From positions 3,286,001-3,350,000 of the forward strand of contig NZ_CP029191.1 of assembly GCF_008642335.1 (NCBI RefSeq): a stretch of DNA of 64,000 bases, written 5' to 3'. The notes under the pieces are model-generated. The model had not been told where the DNA came from and searched no databases. It saw only the letters and a program-made list of their open reading frames with translations. Both the position numbers and the translations under genes were made by a program. Below are positions 45,462 to 54,666 of the stretch, piece by piece. The stretch comes from Streptomyces venezuelae (GTDB lineage: Bacteria > Actinomycetota > Actinomycetes > Streptomycetales > Streptomycetaceae). Numbering within the stretch: the first letter of the stretch is position 1; each line of letters begins with the position of its first letter.

Positions 45462-46219
45462 AGGATCCATCCCAACAGGCATACGACAAGAGCGGTCAGG
45501 GGAAGGGTCAGCGCGTACGTCCACTGGGCGCGGGACGCCGTGATGTCGTCGATGACCGGCATCGACCCGGCGTAGCCACGGCTGACCATGGCCAGATGTA
45601 CCCGCTCCCCCCTCTCGTACGAGCGGATGAAGAGCGCGCCCGCCGACTTGGCGAGGACGCCCCACTGCCGTACGCCCCGCGCCGCGAACCCGCGCGACTC
45701 GCGGGCGATCTTCATGCGGCGCATCTCGTCCGTGATCACGTCGCCGTACCGGATCATGAACGAGGCGATCTGGACGAGCAGCGGCGGCAGCTTCAGCCGC
45801 TGGAGTCCGAGCAGCAGCTCGCGCAGCTCCGTCGTCGCGGCGAGCAGCACCGACGCGGCGACGCCCAGCGTTCCCTTGGCCAGGACGTTCCAGGCGCCCC
45901 AGAGTCCGTTGACGCTCAGGGAGAGGCCGAGGACGTCGACGCGTTCGCCCTGCGCGACGAACGGGAGCAGCACCGCGAACGCCACGAACGGGATCTCGAT
46001 GAGGAGCCGCTTCAGCAGGAAGCCCGCGGGGACACGGGCGACGTACGCGACCACGCCGAGCAGCACCGCGTACAGCCCGAAGGCCCACATCGCCTCGCGG
46101 GGCGTGGAGACCACGACGATCACGAAGCAGAGGACCGCCGCGAGCTTGGTGTGCGGAGGCAGCGCGTGCACCGGTGAGCGGCCCTGCCGGTAGAGCCGGT
46201 GGGCGTGGCCCGCACCCAT
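45458..46219 (-). CDS. nikQ: ECF-type nickel/cobalt importer transmembrane coupling protein (CbiQ/EcfT family)
   Basis: A 253-residue membrane protein with about five or six helices. The T-component signatures for ATPase coupling are present: MRRMKIARESRGFAARG (Ala-Arg-Gly motif) and VSRGYAG. It starts 1 bp after the nikMN stop and overlaps the ATPase start. It links the substrate-capturing NikM to the ATPase. Confidence 0.92.
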   Translation of the reverse strand: MGAGHAHRLYRQGRSPVHALPPHTKLAAVLCFVIVVVSTPREAMWAFGLYAVLLGVVAYVARVPAGFLLKRLLIEIPFVAFAVLLPFVAQGERVDVLGLSLSVNGLWGAWNVLAKGTLGVAASVLLAATTELRELLLGLQRLKLPPLLVQIASFMIRYGDVITDEMRRMKIARESRGFAARGVRQWGVLAKSAGALFIRSYERGERVHLAMVSRGYAGSMPVIDDITASRAQWTYALTLPLTALVVCLLGWIL

Positions 46220-46220
46220 G

Positions 46221-47294
46221 TCAGACCTTCTCGGAGGTGACGTCCTCCGGCACGGCGGCCGGCGATGTGTCGTTCGTACGGCGGCGGCGCAGGCCCCAGA
46301 AGACCGCCGAGCCCGCGACGACCGTGACGCCCACGCCGATCACGCCCGCGAGGCCGCCGGAGAGGCGGGCGTCGGTGACGTCCTTGACGCCGTAGTCGGC
46401 GAGCGGGGAGTCCGCGGAGGCGTGCTCCTCGGTCTTCTTGTCGATGCCCTTGTCGTGGGCGACCTTCTCCAGGCCGTCCGGGTCGGCCGACGCGTAGAAG
46501 CTGACGAAGCCCGCGAGGACGAGGGAGGCGACGATGCCCGCGATCCAGACCGGGCGGGTGGACCGGGGGGAGCGGGCGGCGACGGGCGCGGGCTCGGCGG
46601 CCGGCGCGTCCACCAGCTCTCCGGCGACGCGCAGTTTCAGCCGCTGGGTGAGGCCCCGCGCTCCGTACACCAGGTCCGGCCGCACGGCGATGACCGCGCC
46701 GACCGTGAGCGCGGTGATGGCGGCCTCGCCGATGCCGATGAGGACGTGGACGCCGACCATCGCGGTGGCGACCTTGCCGATGGAGACGTCGGTCGTGCCG
46801 CCGAGGGCGTAGATGAGGGTGAAGGCGACCGCGGCGGCGGGCACGGAGAGCAGAGCGGCCACGAAGGAGGCCGCCGTGATCGAGCGGCGGCCGCGGGGCA
46901 GCACCTTCACCAGGCCGCGGAAGACGAGGTAGGCGACGACGGTCGTGACGATCGCCATGTCGGAGATGTTCACGCCGAGCGCGGTCAGACCGCCGTCCGC
47001 GAAGAGCACGCCCTGCATGAGCAGGACGACGGAGACGCAGAGCACCCCGGTGAAGGGTCCGACGAGGATCGCCGCGAGCGCACCGCCGAGGAGGTGGCCG
47101 CTGGTGCCCGCCGCGACGGGGAAGTTCAGCATCTGCACGGCGAAGATGAAGGCGGCGACGAGACCGGCGAGCGGCGCGGTGCGCTCGTCGAGCTCGCGGC
47201 GGGCGCCCTTGAGGCTGACGGCGACGGCGCCTGCCGCGACGACCCCGGCGGCCGCCGAGACCGGGACGTTGATGAACCCGTCGGGGACATGCAT
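46221..47294 (-). CDS. nikMN: nickel/cobalt ECF transporter substrate-binding membrane protein, M-N fusion
   Basis: 357 residues. The N-terminal CbiM/NikM domain must start at 47294, because MHVPDGFINV places the metal-binding His directly after Met. It continues with about six to seven helices. A second domain after about residue 235 (VWIAGIVASLVLAGFVSFYA, SADPDGLEKVA) is the PDGLE/NikN module, usually a separate gene, here fused. First gene of nikMN-nikQ-nikO. A perfect TTGCAA-N5-TTGCAA box over the promoter indicates nickel control by Nur, favouring nickel over cobalt as substrate (inference). Confidence 0.92.
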   Translation of the reverse strand: MHVPDGFINVPVSAAAGVVAAGAVAVSLKGARRELDERTAPLAGLVAAFIFAVQMLNFPVAAGTSGHLLGGALAAILVGPFTGVLCVSVVLLMQGVLFADGGLTALGVNISDMAIVTTVVAYLVFRGLVKVLPRGRRSITAASFVAALLSVPAAAVAFTLIYALGGTTDVSIGKVATAMVGVHVLIGIGEAAITALTVGAVIAVRPDLVYGARGLTQRLKLRVAGELVDAPAAEPAPVAARSPRSTRPVWIAGIVASLVLAGFVSFYASADPDGLEKVAHDKGIDKKTEEHASADSPLADYGVKDVTDARLSGGLAGVIGVGVTVVAGSAVFWGLRRRRTNDTSPAAVPEDVTSEKV

Positions 47295-47349
47295 GCGCGC
47301 GCTCCTGGGCAGGGGCCCTGGGCAGGGCGGACGGCTCGTGAACCGTTCA

Positions 47350-47380
47350 ATGATAGTGCTCTGTTGCAAACGGCTTGCAA
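47350..47380 (-). promoter_or_regulatory. nikMN promoter overlapping the Nur box
   Basis: On the minus strand TTGCAA (47380-47375), a 19-bp spacer and TATCAT (47355-47350) form a plausible promoter. The -35 hexamer is one arm of the Nur box, so a bound repressor would block polymerase. Leader about 50 nt. Confidence 0.55.
47364..47380. promoter_or_regulatory. Nur-type nickel-responsive operator
   Basis: TTGCAA-ACGGC-TTGCAA: two perfect TTGCAA arms with a 5-bp spacer. It matches the Nur box described for Streptomyces coelicolor nickel-uptake genes (tTGCaa-N5-ttGCAA, from memory). It lies 70 bp upstream of nikMN. Confidence 0.8.
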
Positions 47381-47488
47381 GAGCGCGTCGGTCCCGATTC
47401 GACTACGCCGACCGCCGGTCCCACCTGCGGCGAATTGTCGTACATATGGGACATTGGTGGGGAAGTGCCAAGGATGAGGAGTTCAGCG

Positions 47489-47833
47489 ATGTCCGCAGTC
47501 GAGCAGTACGCACGCGCCCACCTCGTCACGGACTCCTCCGAGGGCCACCGCGCCGTCCCCGTCATCCTCCACTACGACGCGGAGGCCGACCCGCAGGCGG
47601 TGCGGATCGGCCTCCCCGGCTCCCCTCATCGGGTCTTCTCCCGGCAGCTCCTGGAGCGGGGCCTCCGGGCGCCCGTGACCTCGGGCAACGTTCACGTATG
47701 GCCGTGCGGGCGGGTCCAGACGGTCGTGGAGTTCCACGAGGCGGACGGGGTGACGGTCGTGCAGTTCGACGCGTCGGCGCTGATCCGCTTCCTGCGCCGC
47801 ACCCACGCGGCCGTCACCCCGATCACCCACTAG
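47489..47833 (+). CDS. ssgE: SsgA-like sporulation protein (SALP), probably SsgE
   Basis: 114 residues with the SALP pattern: VPVILHYDAEADPQAVRIGL, FSRQLLERGLRAPVTSGNVHVWPC, VVQFDASALIRFLRRTHAAV. SALPs occur only in sporulating actinomycetes and guide septum placement, wall remodelling and spore separation. SsgE is associated with correct spore maturation and release. The ATG at 47489 follows GAGGAG. Assignment to SsgE rests on its short length and on nearby PBP genes; another SALP cannot be excluded. Confidence 0.78.
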   Translation: MSAVEQYARAHLVTDSSEGHRAVPVILHYDAEADPQAVRIGLPGSPHRVFSRQLLERGLRAPVTSGNVHVWPCGRVQTVVEFHEADGVTVVQFDASALIRFLRRTHAAVTPITH

Positions 47834-47863
47834 GACGTACGCGGGCCCCACGACCCACGCGGG

Positions 47864-50104
47864 TCAGACGCGCGCCGGCTCCCTGTCGGCCGCCGCGTCC
47901 GCGTCCCTCTCGGCCGCCGTGCGCAGGCCCTCTCCCTCGACGTCGACGTTCGGCAGCGCGCGGTCCAGCCACTTGGGCAGCCACCACGCCTTCTTGCCGA
48001 GCAGCGCGAGGACCGCGGGCACCAGCGCCATACGGACCACGAAGGCGTCGAAGAAGACGGCGATGGCCAGGCCGAAGCCGATCATCTTCACCATCTGCTC
48101 GGACGAGCCGATGAAGCCCGCGAAGACCGCGATCATGATGACGGCCGCCGCCGAGACCACCCGCGCGCCGTGCCGGAATCCGGTCACGATCGCCTGTCCC
48201 GGCCGCTCGCCGTGGACGTACGCCTCCCGCATGCGGGTCACGAGGAAGACCTCGTAGTCCATCGCGAGGCCGAAGACCACGCCCACCATGAAGATCGGCA
48301 TCATCGACATGATCGGGCCGGTCTGCTCGACGCCGAAGAGCGAGCCGAGCCAGCCCCACTGGAAGACCGCGACGACCGCGCCGAGGGCCGCGAGGACCGA
48401 GAGCAGGAAGCCGAGGGCCGCCTTGAGCGGGACCAGGATCGAGCGGAAGACGACGATCAGGAGCAGGAACGCGAGGCCCACGACCAGCGCCAGGTAGGGC
48501 AGCAGGGCGTCGTTCAGCTTCTGCGAGACGTCGATGTTCATGGCCGTGGTGCCGGTGACCATGATCTCGGCGCCCGAGTCCGACTTGATCTGCGCACCGG
48601 TGTCACGGATCGAGTGGACGAGGTCCTCGGTCTCCAGGCCACTGGGCTTGGAGGACGGGACGACGCTGATGATCGCGGTGTTCTTCTCCTTGTTGAACAT
48701 CGGCGGGGCGACGGTCAGGACGTCGTCGAGCTTGGAGATCGTCCTGGTGATCTCACCGGCCGCCGCCTTCGGGTCGTCGGCGCCCTCCAGGTCGCCGACC
48801 ACCATCAGGGGCCCGTTGAAGCCGGGGCCGAAGCCCTCCGAGACCAGGTCGTACGCCTTGCGCTGGGTCGTGGACGTCGGCTGCGCGCCGTCGTCCGGCA
48901 GGCCGAGCTCCAGCTTCGAGACCGGGATGGCCGCGGCGCCGAGGCCCACGATGCCGACGAGCAGCACGGCGATGGGGCGGCGGACCACGAAGCGGGCCCA
49001 GCGGGTGCCCATGTTCTGCTTCGGCTCACCGGCCTCGGCGGACTCACGGCCCTTACGGGCCTTGCCGCCCCCGAACAGCTTGCTCTTCTCGCCCGCGGGC
49101 AGCACCCGCCTGCCCGCGTACCCGAGCAGCGCCGGGATGAGGGTGAGCGCGATGAGGACGGCGATGACGACCGTGCCGGCCGCGGCGAAGCCCATCTTGG
49201 TGAGCATCGGGATGTTGACGACGGCGAGGCCGACCAGCGCGATGACGACGGTGAGTCCGGCGAAGACGACCGCGGAGCCCGCGGTGCCGACGGCCCGTCC
49301 CGCCGCTTCCTCGCGGTCCCGCCCCTCGGCGAGTTCGCCGCGGTAGCGCGAGACGATGAAGAGCGCGTAGTCGATGCCGACCGCGAGGCCGATCATCATG
49401 GCGAGCGTCGACGTGGTGGTGCCGAGGTCGAGCGCGTCGGCGAGCGCGGTGATCGACGAGACGCCGATGCCCACACCGATCAGCGCGGTGATCAGCGGCA
49501 GTCCGGCCGCGATGAGCGAGCCGAAGGTGATGACGAGGACGACCGCCGCGACCGCGATGCCGATGATCTCGGTGGAGCCGGTCTCGGGCATGGCCTGCAG
49601 CGCGTCGCCGCCGACCTCGACCGTGAGCCCCGACTCTCGCGCCTTGTCGGTGGTCTTCTCCAGCGCGTCGCGGTCGTCGTCGGTCAGCTCCATCGAGGTG
49701 ACCTTGTACGAGACGGAGGCGTACGCCGTGGAGCCGTCCTTGCTGACCGTCTTGGTCGCGAAGGGGCTGTCCGCGCGGGCCACCTGGTCCGAGCCCGCCT
49801 TGACGGCGGCGACGGTCTTCTCGATCTCGGCCTTGTTGGCCTTGTCGGTGACCTTCTCGCCGTCCGGCGCCTTGAAGACGACGCGGGCGCTGGCTCCGTC
49901 GGCGCTGGCCTCGGGGGCCCTCTTCTCCAGCAGGTCGAAGGCCTTCTGGGCCTCCGTGCCGGGTATGGAGAAGCTGCTGGAGGCGGCGGTGGGCGCGGAC
50001 GCCGCGCCGACCCCGGCGAGCGTCAGGAGCGCCACCCATATGAGGGCGACGAAATGGCGTCGCCTGAAGGCGAGTTTGCCGAGTTTGTAGAGGAAAGTGG
50101 CCAC
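47864..50104 (-). CDS. MMPL-family RND transporter
   Basis: A 746-residue proton-driven exporter of lipids or hydrophobic compounds. Two similar halves each have one helix, a large outside domain, then about five helices. Key stretches: MMIGLAVGIDYALFIVSRYRGEL in half 1 and MPIFMVGVVFGLAMDYEVFLVTRMREAY in half 2 (conserved Asp-Tyr for proton relay). The C-terminus is cytoplasmic and charged. Downstream of a TetR gene on the same strand with a 99-bp gap, so probably drug- or lipid-inducible. Confidence 0.94.
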   Translation of the reverse strand: MATFLYKLGKLAFRRRHFVALIWVALLTLAGVGAASAPTAASSSFSIPGTEAQKAFDLLEKRAPEASADGASARVVFKAPDGEKVTDKANKAEIEKTVAAVKAGSDQVARADSPFATKTVSKDGSTAYASVSYKVTSMELTDDDRDALEKTTDKARESGLTVEVGGDALQAMPETGSTEIIGIAVAAVVLVITFGSLIAAGLPLITALIGVGIGVSSITALADALDLGTTTSTLAMMIGLAVGIDYALFIVSRYRGELAEGRDREEAAGRAVGTAGSAVVFAGLTVVIALVGLAVVNIPMLTKMGFAAAGTVVIAVLIALTLIPALLGYAGRRVLPAGEKSKLFGGGKARKGRESAEAGEPKQNMGTRWARFVVRRPIAVLLVGIVGLGAAAIPVSKLELGLPDDGAQPTSTTQRKAYDLVSEGFGPGFNGPLMVVGDLEGADDPKAAAGEITRTISKLDDVLTVAPPMFNKEKNTAIISVVPSSKPSGLETEDLVHSIRDTGAQIKSDSGAEIMVTGTTAMNIDVSQKLNDALLPYLALVVGLAFLLLIVVFRSILVPLKAALGFLLSVLAALGAVVAVFQWGWLGSLFGVEQTGPIMSMMPIFMVGVVFGLAMDYEVFLVTRMREAYVHGERPGQAIVTGFRHGARVVSAAAVIMIAVFAGFIGSSEQMVKMIGFGLAIAVFFDAFVVRMALVPAVLALLGKKAWWLPKWLDRALPNVDVEGEGLRTAAERDADAAADREPARV

Positions 50105-50203
50105 GGGGGCGTACTCCCGGTCAGGTCGTGTGGTCCGGATTGGGCAGGGGAGAGCAGCCCGACGACGTGAGCGGTGCGCGTCAGGAACAGGGGGTGTTGC
50201 GGG

Positions 50204-50806
50204 TCAGATGCCGAGGGCGGGGAGGATCACGGCATCGATGTACGACGCGAGGAACTCGCGGTCGACCGGGCGGTCCTCGATGAGGTCCCGGGCGACGAAA
50301 CCGCCGACCATCATGTGGACGACGTACTCCAGCGCCGGATTGTCCGCGGCGACCTCGCCGCGCTCCACGGCCCTGCGCAGCAGGTCGTTCAGGCCCGTCA
50401 GCTCCGGCTCGATGAGCAGGTTCCGCAGCGCCTGGTGGAGTTCGGGGTTGTCGTGGATGGCATGGAAGAGGCCCCGCATCAGCGCGGCGTCCTTCTCCAT
50501 CTGGCAGTCGTCCGAGCGGGACACCATCTCGTACAGGTCGCCGCGCAGCGACCCGGTGTCGATGTCCGCGAGGGACGCCGGCTTGTTGTGCCGCAGCGCC
50601 TTGGCGATCAGCTCCGGCTTGCTCCCCCACTGGCGGTAGAGGGTCGCCTTGCTGGACCGGGTGCGGGCGGCCACGGCGTCCATGGTGAGGGCGTCGTAAC
50701 CGACCTCGCGGAGCAGGTCGAGCACGGCCTCGTACAGCTCGGTCTCGCGCTCGGGCGTGATCCTGGTGCGCCGCGTCGGTGTCACGGTCTCCGCCACGAT
50801 CCTCAC
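50204..50806 (-). CDS. TetR-family regulator of the MMPL exporter
   Basis: 200 residues. The TetR N-terminus is ITPERETELYEAVLDLLREVGYDALTMDAVAARTRSSKATLYRQWGSKPELIAKALR. The helical C-terminal domain includes MVGGFVARDLIEDRPVD, as in TetR_C proteins of the MMPL-linked type. Upstream of the MMPL gene in the same direction and divergent from the tricorn gene. Two identical palindromes lie 34-95 bp upstream, a likely autoregulatory operator. Confidence 0.92.
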   Translation of the reverse strand: MRIVAETVTPTRRTRITPERETELYEAVLDLLREVGYDALTMDAVAARTRSSKATLYRQWGSKPELIAKALRHNKPASLADIDTGSLRGDLYEMVSRSDDCQMEKDAALMRGLFHAIHDNPELHQALRNLLIEPELTGLNDLLRRAVERGEVAADNPALEYVVHMMVGGFVARDLIEDRPVDREFLASYIDAVILPALGI

Positions 50807-50839
50807 CTCCTGCTCGCCACTCGGTACTCGTCACACGGA

Positions 50840-50854
50840 ACGAAACGGTTTCGT
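50840..50854. promoter_or_regulatory. palindrome ACGAAAC-G-GTTTCGT, copy 1 (TetR operator candidate)
   Basis: Perfect 7-bp arms around one base, followed by ACG. It sits 34 bp upstream of the tetR start codon. Confidence 0.7.
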
Positions 50855-50886
50855 ACGCCATGACTGTACGCCTCACGCCGAGCGAA

Positions 50887-50901
50887 ACGAAACCGTTTCG
50901 T
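50887..50901. promoter_or_regulatory. palindrome ACGAAAC-C-GTTTCGT, copy 2 (TetR operator candidate)
   Basis: Same arms as the copy at 50840, offset 47 bp, also followed by ACG. Lies about 100 bp upstream of the tricorn gene. Two sites allow control of both directions. Confidence 0.7.
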
Positions 50902-50999
50902 ACGTGTGCTGCGTCACCTCGCCGAGTACCCGGGGCACGCACCGCCATTCACCCCCGGCACAAGTTGCCGCCGCCCTCCGAGCGGAAAAGCATGGTGAG

Positions 51000-53900
51000 G
51001 TGACCGACGAGCGCGACGACCTCCAGGACGACCACGCCTACCTGCGTTTTCCGCACCTCAGCGGCGATCGCCTCTGCTTCGCGGCCGAGGACGACCTGTG
51101 GGTGGCGCCCCTCTCCTCCGCGGGCTCACCCGCCGACCGGGCCTGGCGGCTCACCGTCGACCGTACGAAGGTGGGCCACCCCCGGTTCTCGCCGGACGGC
51201 CGCCACATCGCGTACACGACCTGGCGCAGCCTCGACCCGGAGATCCACCTCGCACCCGTGGACGGCGGACCCGCGCGGCGCCTCACGTACTGGGGCAGCA
51301 CCGACACCCGGGTCTGCGGCTGGTCCCCCGACGGCGACATCCTCGCCGTCTCCTCGCACGGCCAGCCCTTCTCGTACTTCTGCTGGGCCTACAGCGTGCC
51401 CACCGACGGCTCCCCCGGCGGCAAGCTGCCCTGGGGCCCGGTCTGGGACATCGCGATCACCGACTCGCTCGCCGACGGCGACAGCGAGCGCAAGACCCTC
51501 CTCCTGACGGGCAAACCGCCGCACGAACCCGCGGCCTGGAAGCGGTACCGGGGCGGCGCGACCGGCCGCCTGTGGGTGCACGGCGAGCAGATCCTCGCCG
51601 ACCTCGACGGGCACCTCGACTCCCCCATGTTCGTCGCGGGCCGCATCGCGTTCCTCTCCGACCACGAGGGCGTCGGCAACCTCTACTCCTGCCTGCCCGA
51701 CGGCTCCGACTTGCGCCGCCACACCGACCACGACACGTTCTACGCCCGCCACGCGTCCAGTGACGGCACCCGCGTCGTCTACCAGTGCGCGGGCGACGTC
51801 TGGCTGGTCGACGGCCTCGCGGCGGACTCCGTGCCCCGCAGGCTCGACGTGCGGCTCGGCGGGCCGCGCGCCGGGCGGCGGATCTACCAGGTGCCGGCCG
51901 CCCAGCACGTCGACGCGCTCTCCGTGGACACGACGGGCCGGGCCAGTGCCGTCGTCGTCCGCGGCTCCCTCTACTGGCTCACCCACCGCGACGGCCCGGC
52001 CCGCACCATCCACGACACCCCCGGCGTGCGCGTCCGGCTGCCCGAGATGCTCGGCAAGGGCGGCCAGGTCGCCTACGTCACCGACGCCGACGGCGAGGAC
52101 GCCGTCGAGATCGCCTACCTGCCCCGGGCCAGCGGCGCCCGCGACCCGCGCAGGCTGGCGAGCGGGCAGCTCGGCCGCGTCCAGGAAATGGTGGCCGACC
52201 GCGACGGCGAGCGCCTGGCCATCGCCTCCAACGACGGCCGCCTGCTCCTCATCGACGTCACGGAGGAGTCCGACGGCGAGGTCACCGAGCTGATCCGCTC
52301 CATCAACGGACCCGTCCGCGACCTGGCCTTCTCCCCCGACGGCTGCTGGCTGACCTGGTCGCACCCCGGCATCGGCCGCTCCCTGCGCCAGATCAAACTG
52401 GCCCGTATCGCGGGCCCCGGCATGCGCGCGATCGTCGACGTGACCAACGGCCGCTTCGAGGACGAGAACCCCGTCTTCACCCGCGACGGCCGCTACCTCG
52501 CCTTCCTCTCCTGGCGCGGCTTCGACCCGGTCTACGACGTGCACACCGGCGACCTGTCCTTCCCGCTCGGCTGCCGCCCCTATCTCGTACCGCTGTCGTC
52601 GGCGACCCCGTCCCCGTTCGCCCTGCTGCCCGACGGGCGGCCCGCCGCGGGCGGCCTCGACCCGGCCGAGGGCAGCGGGGGCGACGGCACCACCATCGTG
52701 GAGATCGAGGGCCTGGAGTCACGGGTCACGCCGTTCCCCGTCTCCGCGTCGAAGTACTCGGCGCTGCATCCCGTCAGCGGCGGTGGCCTGGTCTGGCTGC
52801 GCTGGCCGATCTCGGGCGCGCTCGGCGAGACCTTCGTGAACCCCGCCGACATGTCAGGACGCCCCACCCTCGAGTACTTCAACATCACCAAGGCCAAGAA
52901 GTCCCAGCTCGTCGACCACCTCGACTGGTTCGCGCCCAGCGGCGACGGGTCGCGGCTCGTGGTCGTCGACGAGGGCGACCTGAGCGCCGTGCCCTCCACC
53001 GAGGTCGGCGACGTCGACACGACCGTCTGGATCGACCTGCGCCGCATCCTGCACGAGGTCGACCCGGCCGCCGAGTGGCGCCAGGCCTACGAGGAGGCGG
53101 GCCGGATCATCCGCGCCTACTTCTGGGACCCCGGGATGTCCGGCATCGACTGGGACGGCGTGCTCGCGCAGTACCGGCCGCTGGTCGAACGGGTCGCGTC
53201 CCCGGACGAGTTCGCCGACCTGCTCCGCGAGGTCCTCGGCGAACTGGGCACCTCCCACGCGTACGTCTCCCCCGCCCGCCGCAACGAGGGCCCGCCCCAC
53301 TACCAGCGCGCCATGGGCCTCCTCGGCGCCAACCTCGTGCGCAGGGACGACGGCTGGATGGTCAAGCGGATCCTGCCCGGCGACTCCTCCGACTCCAAGG
53401 CGCGCTCCCCGCTCGCCGGCGCGGGCATCCGGGAGGGCGCGGTCCTCACCCACATCGACGGCCGCCCGGTCGACCCGGTCACCGGCCCCTACCCCCTGCT
53501 CTCGGCGGCGGGCGGCACCACGGTCGAGCTGACCTTCGAACCCGAGGGCGAGGGGCGGGCCCGCCGGGTCGCGATCGTCCCCCTCATCAACGAACGCCCC
53601 CTGCGCTACCAGGACTGGGTCGCCAAACGCCGCGACGTCGTACGGGAGTTGAGCGGCGGCAAGTGCGGCTACCTGCACATCCCCGACATGGGCGGCTCGG
53701 GCTGGGCGCAGTTCAACCGGGACCTGCGCCTGGAGGTGTCGCGGCCCGCGCTCATCGTGGACGTGCGCGGCAACGCGGGCGGCCACATCAGCGAGCTCGT
53801 CATCGAGAAGCTGACGCGCAGGATCCTCGGCTGGGACCTGACACGCAACGCCCAGCCGGTGTCGTACGCCTCGAACTCGCCCCGGGGGCCCGTGGTCGCG

Positions 53901-54287
53901 CTCGCCGACGAAGCCACCTCCTCCGACGGCGACATGATCACGGCGGCCTTCAAGCTGCTCGGGCTCGGGCCCGTCGTGGGGCAGCGCACATGGGGCGGTG
54001 TGGTCGGCATGACCGGGCGGCACACGCTCGGCGACGGCACGGTGATCACGGTGCCGATGAACGCGGGCTGGTTCGACGCGTACGGCTGGGGCGTGGAGAA
54101 CCACGGCGTCAGCCCCGACCTCGACATCCTGCGCACCCCGCTGGACTGGGCGGAGGGGCGGCACGCGCAGCTCGACGACGCGGTGCAGCTCGCGCTGGAC
54201 CTCCTGGAGCAGAACCCGGCGGCCTCGCCCCCGGACCACTCGGACGTGCCCGACCGACGCCGTCCGCCGCTGCCGCCCCGGCCGTGA
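51000..54287 (+). CDS. tricorn-type serine protease
   Basis: A large cytoplasmic protease that trims proteasome products to small peptides. 1095 residues in order: PD40-type beta-propeller repeats (HPRFSPDGRHIAYTTWRS, DLAFSPDGCWLTW, FTRDGRYLAFLSW), a second propeller, a PDZ domain (about 770-850), and the S41 C-terminal domain. Catalytic residues are inferred as His 753 (GTSHAYVSP) and Ser 974/975 (ADEATSSDGDMI), as in archaeal tricorn. The GTG at 51000 has GGTGAG upstream. Longer in-frame starts run through the palindromes and are unlikely. Confidence 0.93.
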   Translation: MTDERDDLQDDHAYLRFPHLSGDRLCFAAEDDLWVAPLSSAGSPADRAWRLTVDRTKVGHPRFSPDGRHIAYTTWRSLDPEIHLAPVDGGPARRLTYWGSTDTRVCGWSPDGDILAVSSHGQPFSYFCWAYSVPTDGSPGGKLPWGPVWDIAITDSLADGDSERKTLLLTGKPPHEPAAWKRYRGGATGRLWVHGEQILADLDGHLDSPMFVAGRIAFLSDHEGVGNLYSCLPDGSDLRRHTDHDTFYARHASSDGTRVVYQCAGDVWLVDGLAADSVPRRLDVRLGGPRAGRRIYQVPAAQHVDALSVDTTGRASAVVVRGSLYWLTHRDGPARTIHDTPGVRVRLPEMLGKGGQVAYVTDADGEDAVEIAYLPRASGARDPRRLASGQLGRVQEMVADRDGERLAIASNDGRLLLIDVTEESDGEVTELIRSINGPVRDLAFSPDGCWLTWSHPGIGRSLRQIKLARIAGPGMRAIVDVTNGRFEDENPVFTRDGRYLAFLSWRGFDPVYDVHTGDLSFPLGCRPYLVPLSSATPSPFALLPDGRPAAGGLDPAEGSGGDGTTIVEIEGLESRVTPFPVSASKYSALHPVSGGGLVWLRWPISGALGETFVNPADMSGRPTLEYFNITKAKKSQLVDHLDWFAPSGDGSRLVVVDEGDLSAVPSTEVGDVDTTVWIDLRRILHEVDPAAEWRQAYEEAGRIIRAYFWDPGMSGIDWDGVLAQYRPLVERVASPDEFADLLREVLGELGTSHAYVSPARRNEGPPHYQRAMGLLGANLVRRDDGWMVKRILPGDSSDSKARSPLAGAGIREGAVLTHIDGRPVDPVTGPYPLLSAAGGTTVELTFEPEGEGRARRVAIVPLINERPLRYQDWVAKRRDVVRELSGGKCGYLHIPDMGGSGWAQFNRDLRLEVSRPALIVDVRGNAGGHISELVIEKLTRRILGWDLTRNAQPVSYASNSPRGPVVALADEATSSDGDMITAAFKLLGLGPVVGQRTWGGVVGMTGRHTLGDGTVITVPMNAGWFDAYGWGVENHGVSPDLDILRTPLDWAEGRHAQLDDAVQLALDLLEQNPAASPPDHSDVPDRRRPPLPPRP

Positions 54288-54389
54288 AGCCCCGTACGCA
54301 GGGCCCCACATGATCGAAATGCGTGAAATGTCCGGTCGTGTAAATCTGGTCGAGGCCCCATCCCCCTCACCCAGAAACGGGAGAATCGC

Positions 54390-54596
54390 ATGGGCATCAA
54401 GGACCAGTTCCAGGACAAGGCTCAGGACCTCGCCAACAAGGCCAAGGGCTCCATGGGCGAGAAGGGCGACCAGGCGCGCGACCGCGCCTCGCAGGCCCGT
54501 GACGAGGCGAGTGAGCGGTCCTCGCAGGCTCCGGACCAGGCCCGGGAGGCCGCGCAGGAGCAGCAGGACAAGTTCGACCGGGACTACGACGCCTGA
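54390..54596 (+). CDS. CsbD/LEA-like small hydrophilic stress protein
   Basis: 68 residues, almost entirely charged or small amino acids (MGIKDQFQDKAQDLANKAKG, then Arg/Asp/Ala/Gln repeats such as DQARDRASQARDEASERSSQ). Highly helical and soluble, as in CsbD-like general-stress proteins. The ATG at 54390 follows GGGAG. Probably single-gene, ended by the hairpin at 54615. Function beyond stress association is unknown. Confidence 0.82.
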   Translation: MGIKDQFQDKAQDLANKAKGSMGEKGDQARDRASQARDEASERSSQAPDQAREAAQEQQDKFDRDYDA

Positions 54597-54614
54597 CGTG
54601 TAGCTCGTGCGAAG

Positions 54615-54640
54615 GAGGCCCCCGGGACGCCGGGGGCCTC
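54615..54640. terminator. bidirectional hairpin terminator
   Basis: Perfect 11-bp stem GAGGCCCCCGG / CCGGGGGCCTC with GACG loop (54615-54640), between the CsbD-like gene and the convergent dehydrogenase gene. Confidence 0.75.
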
Positions 54641-54666
54641 TGCCGTTCCCGCTGCCGCCCGCCGGA

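Noticed and set aside
47295..47488. Cobalamin riboswitch upstream of the CbiM-like gene
   Set aside because: The leader is only about 50 nt from the likely promoter and I found no B12-box. The Nur box explains control better.
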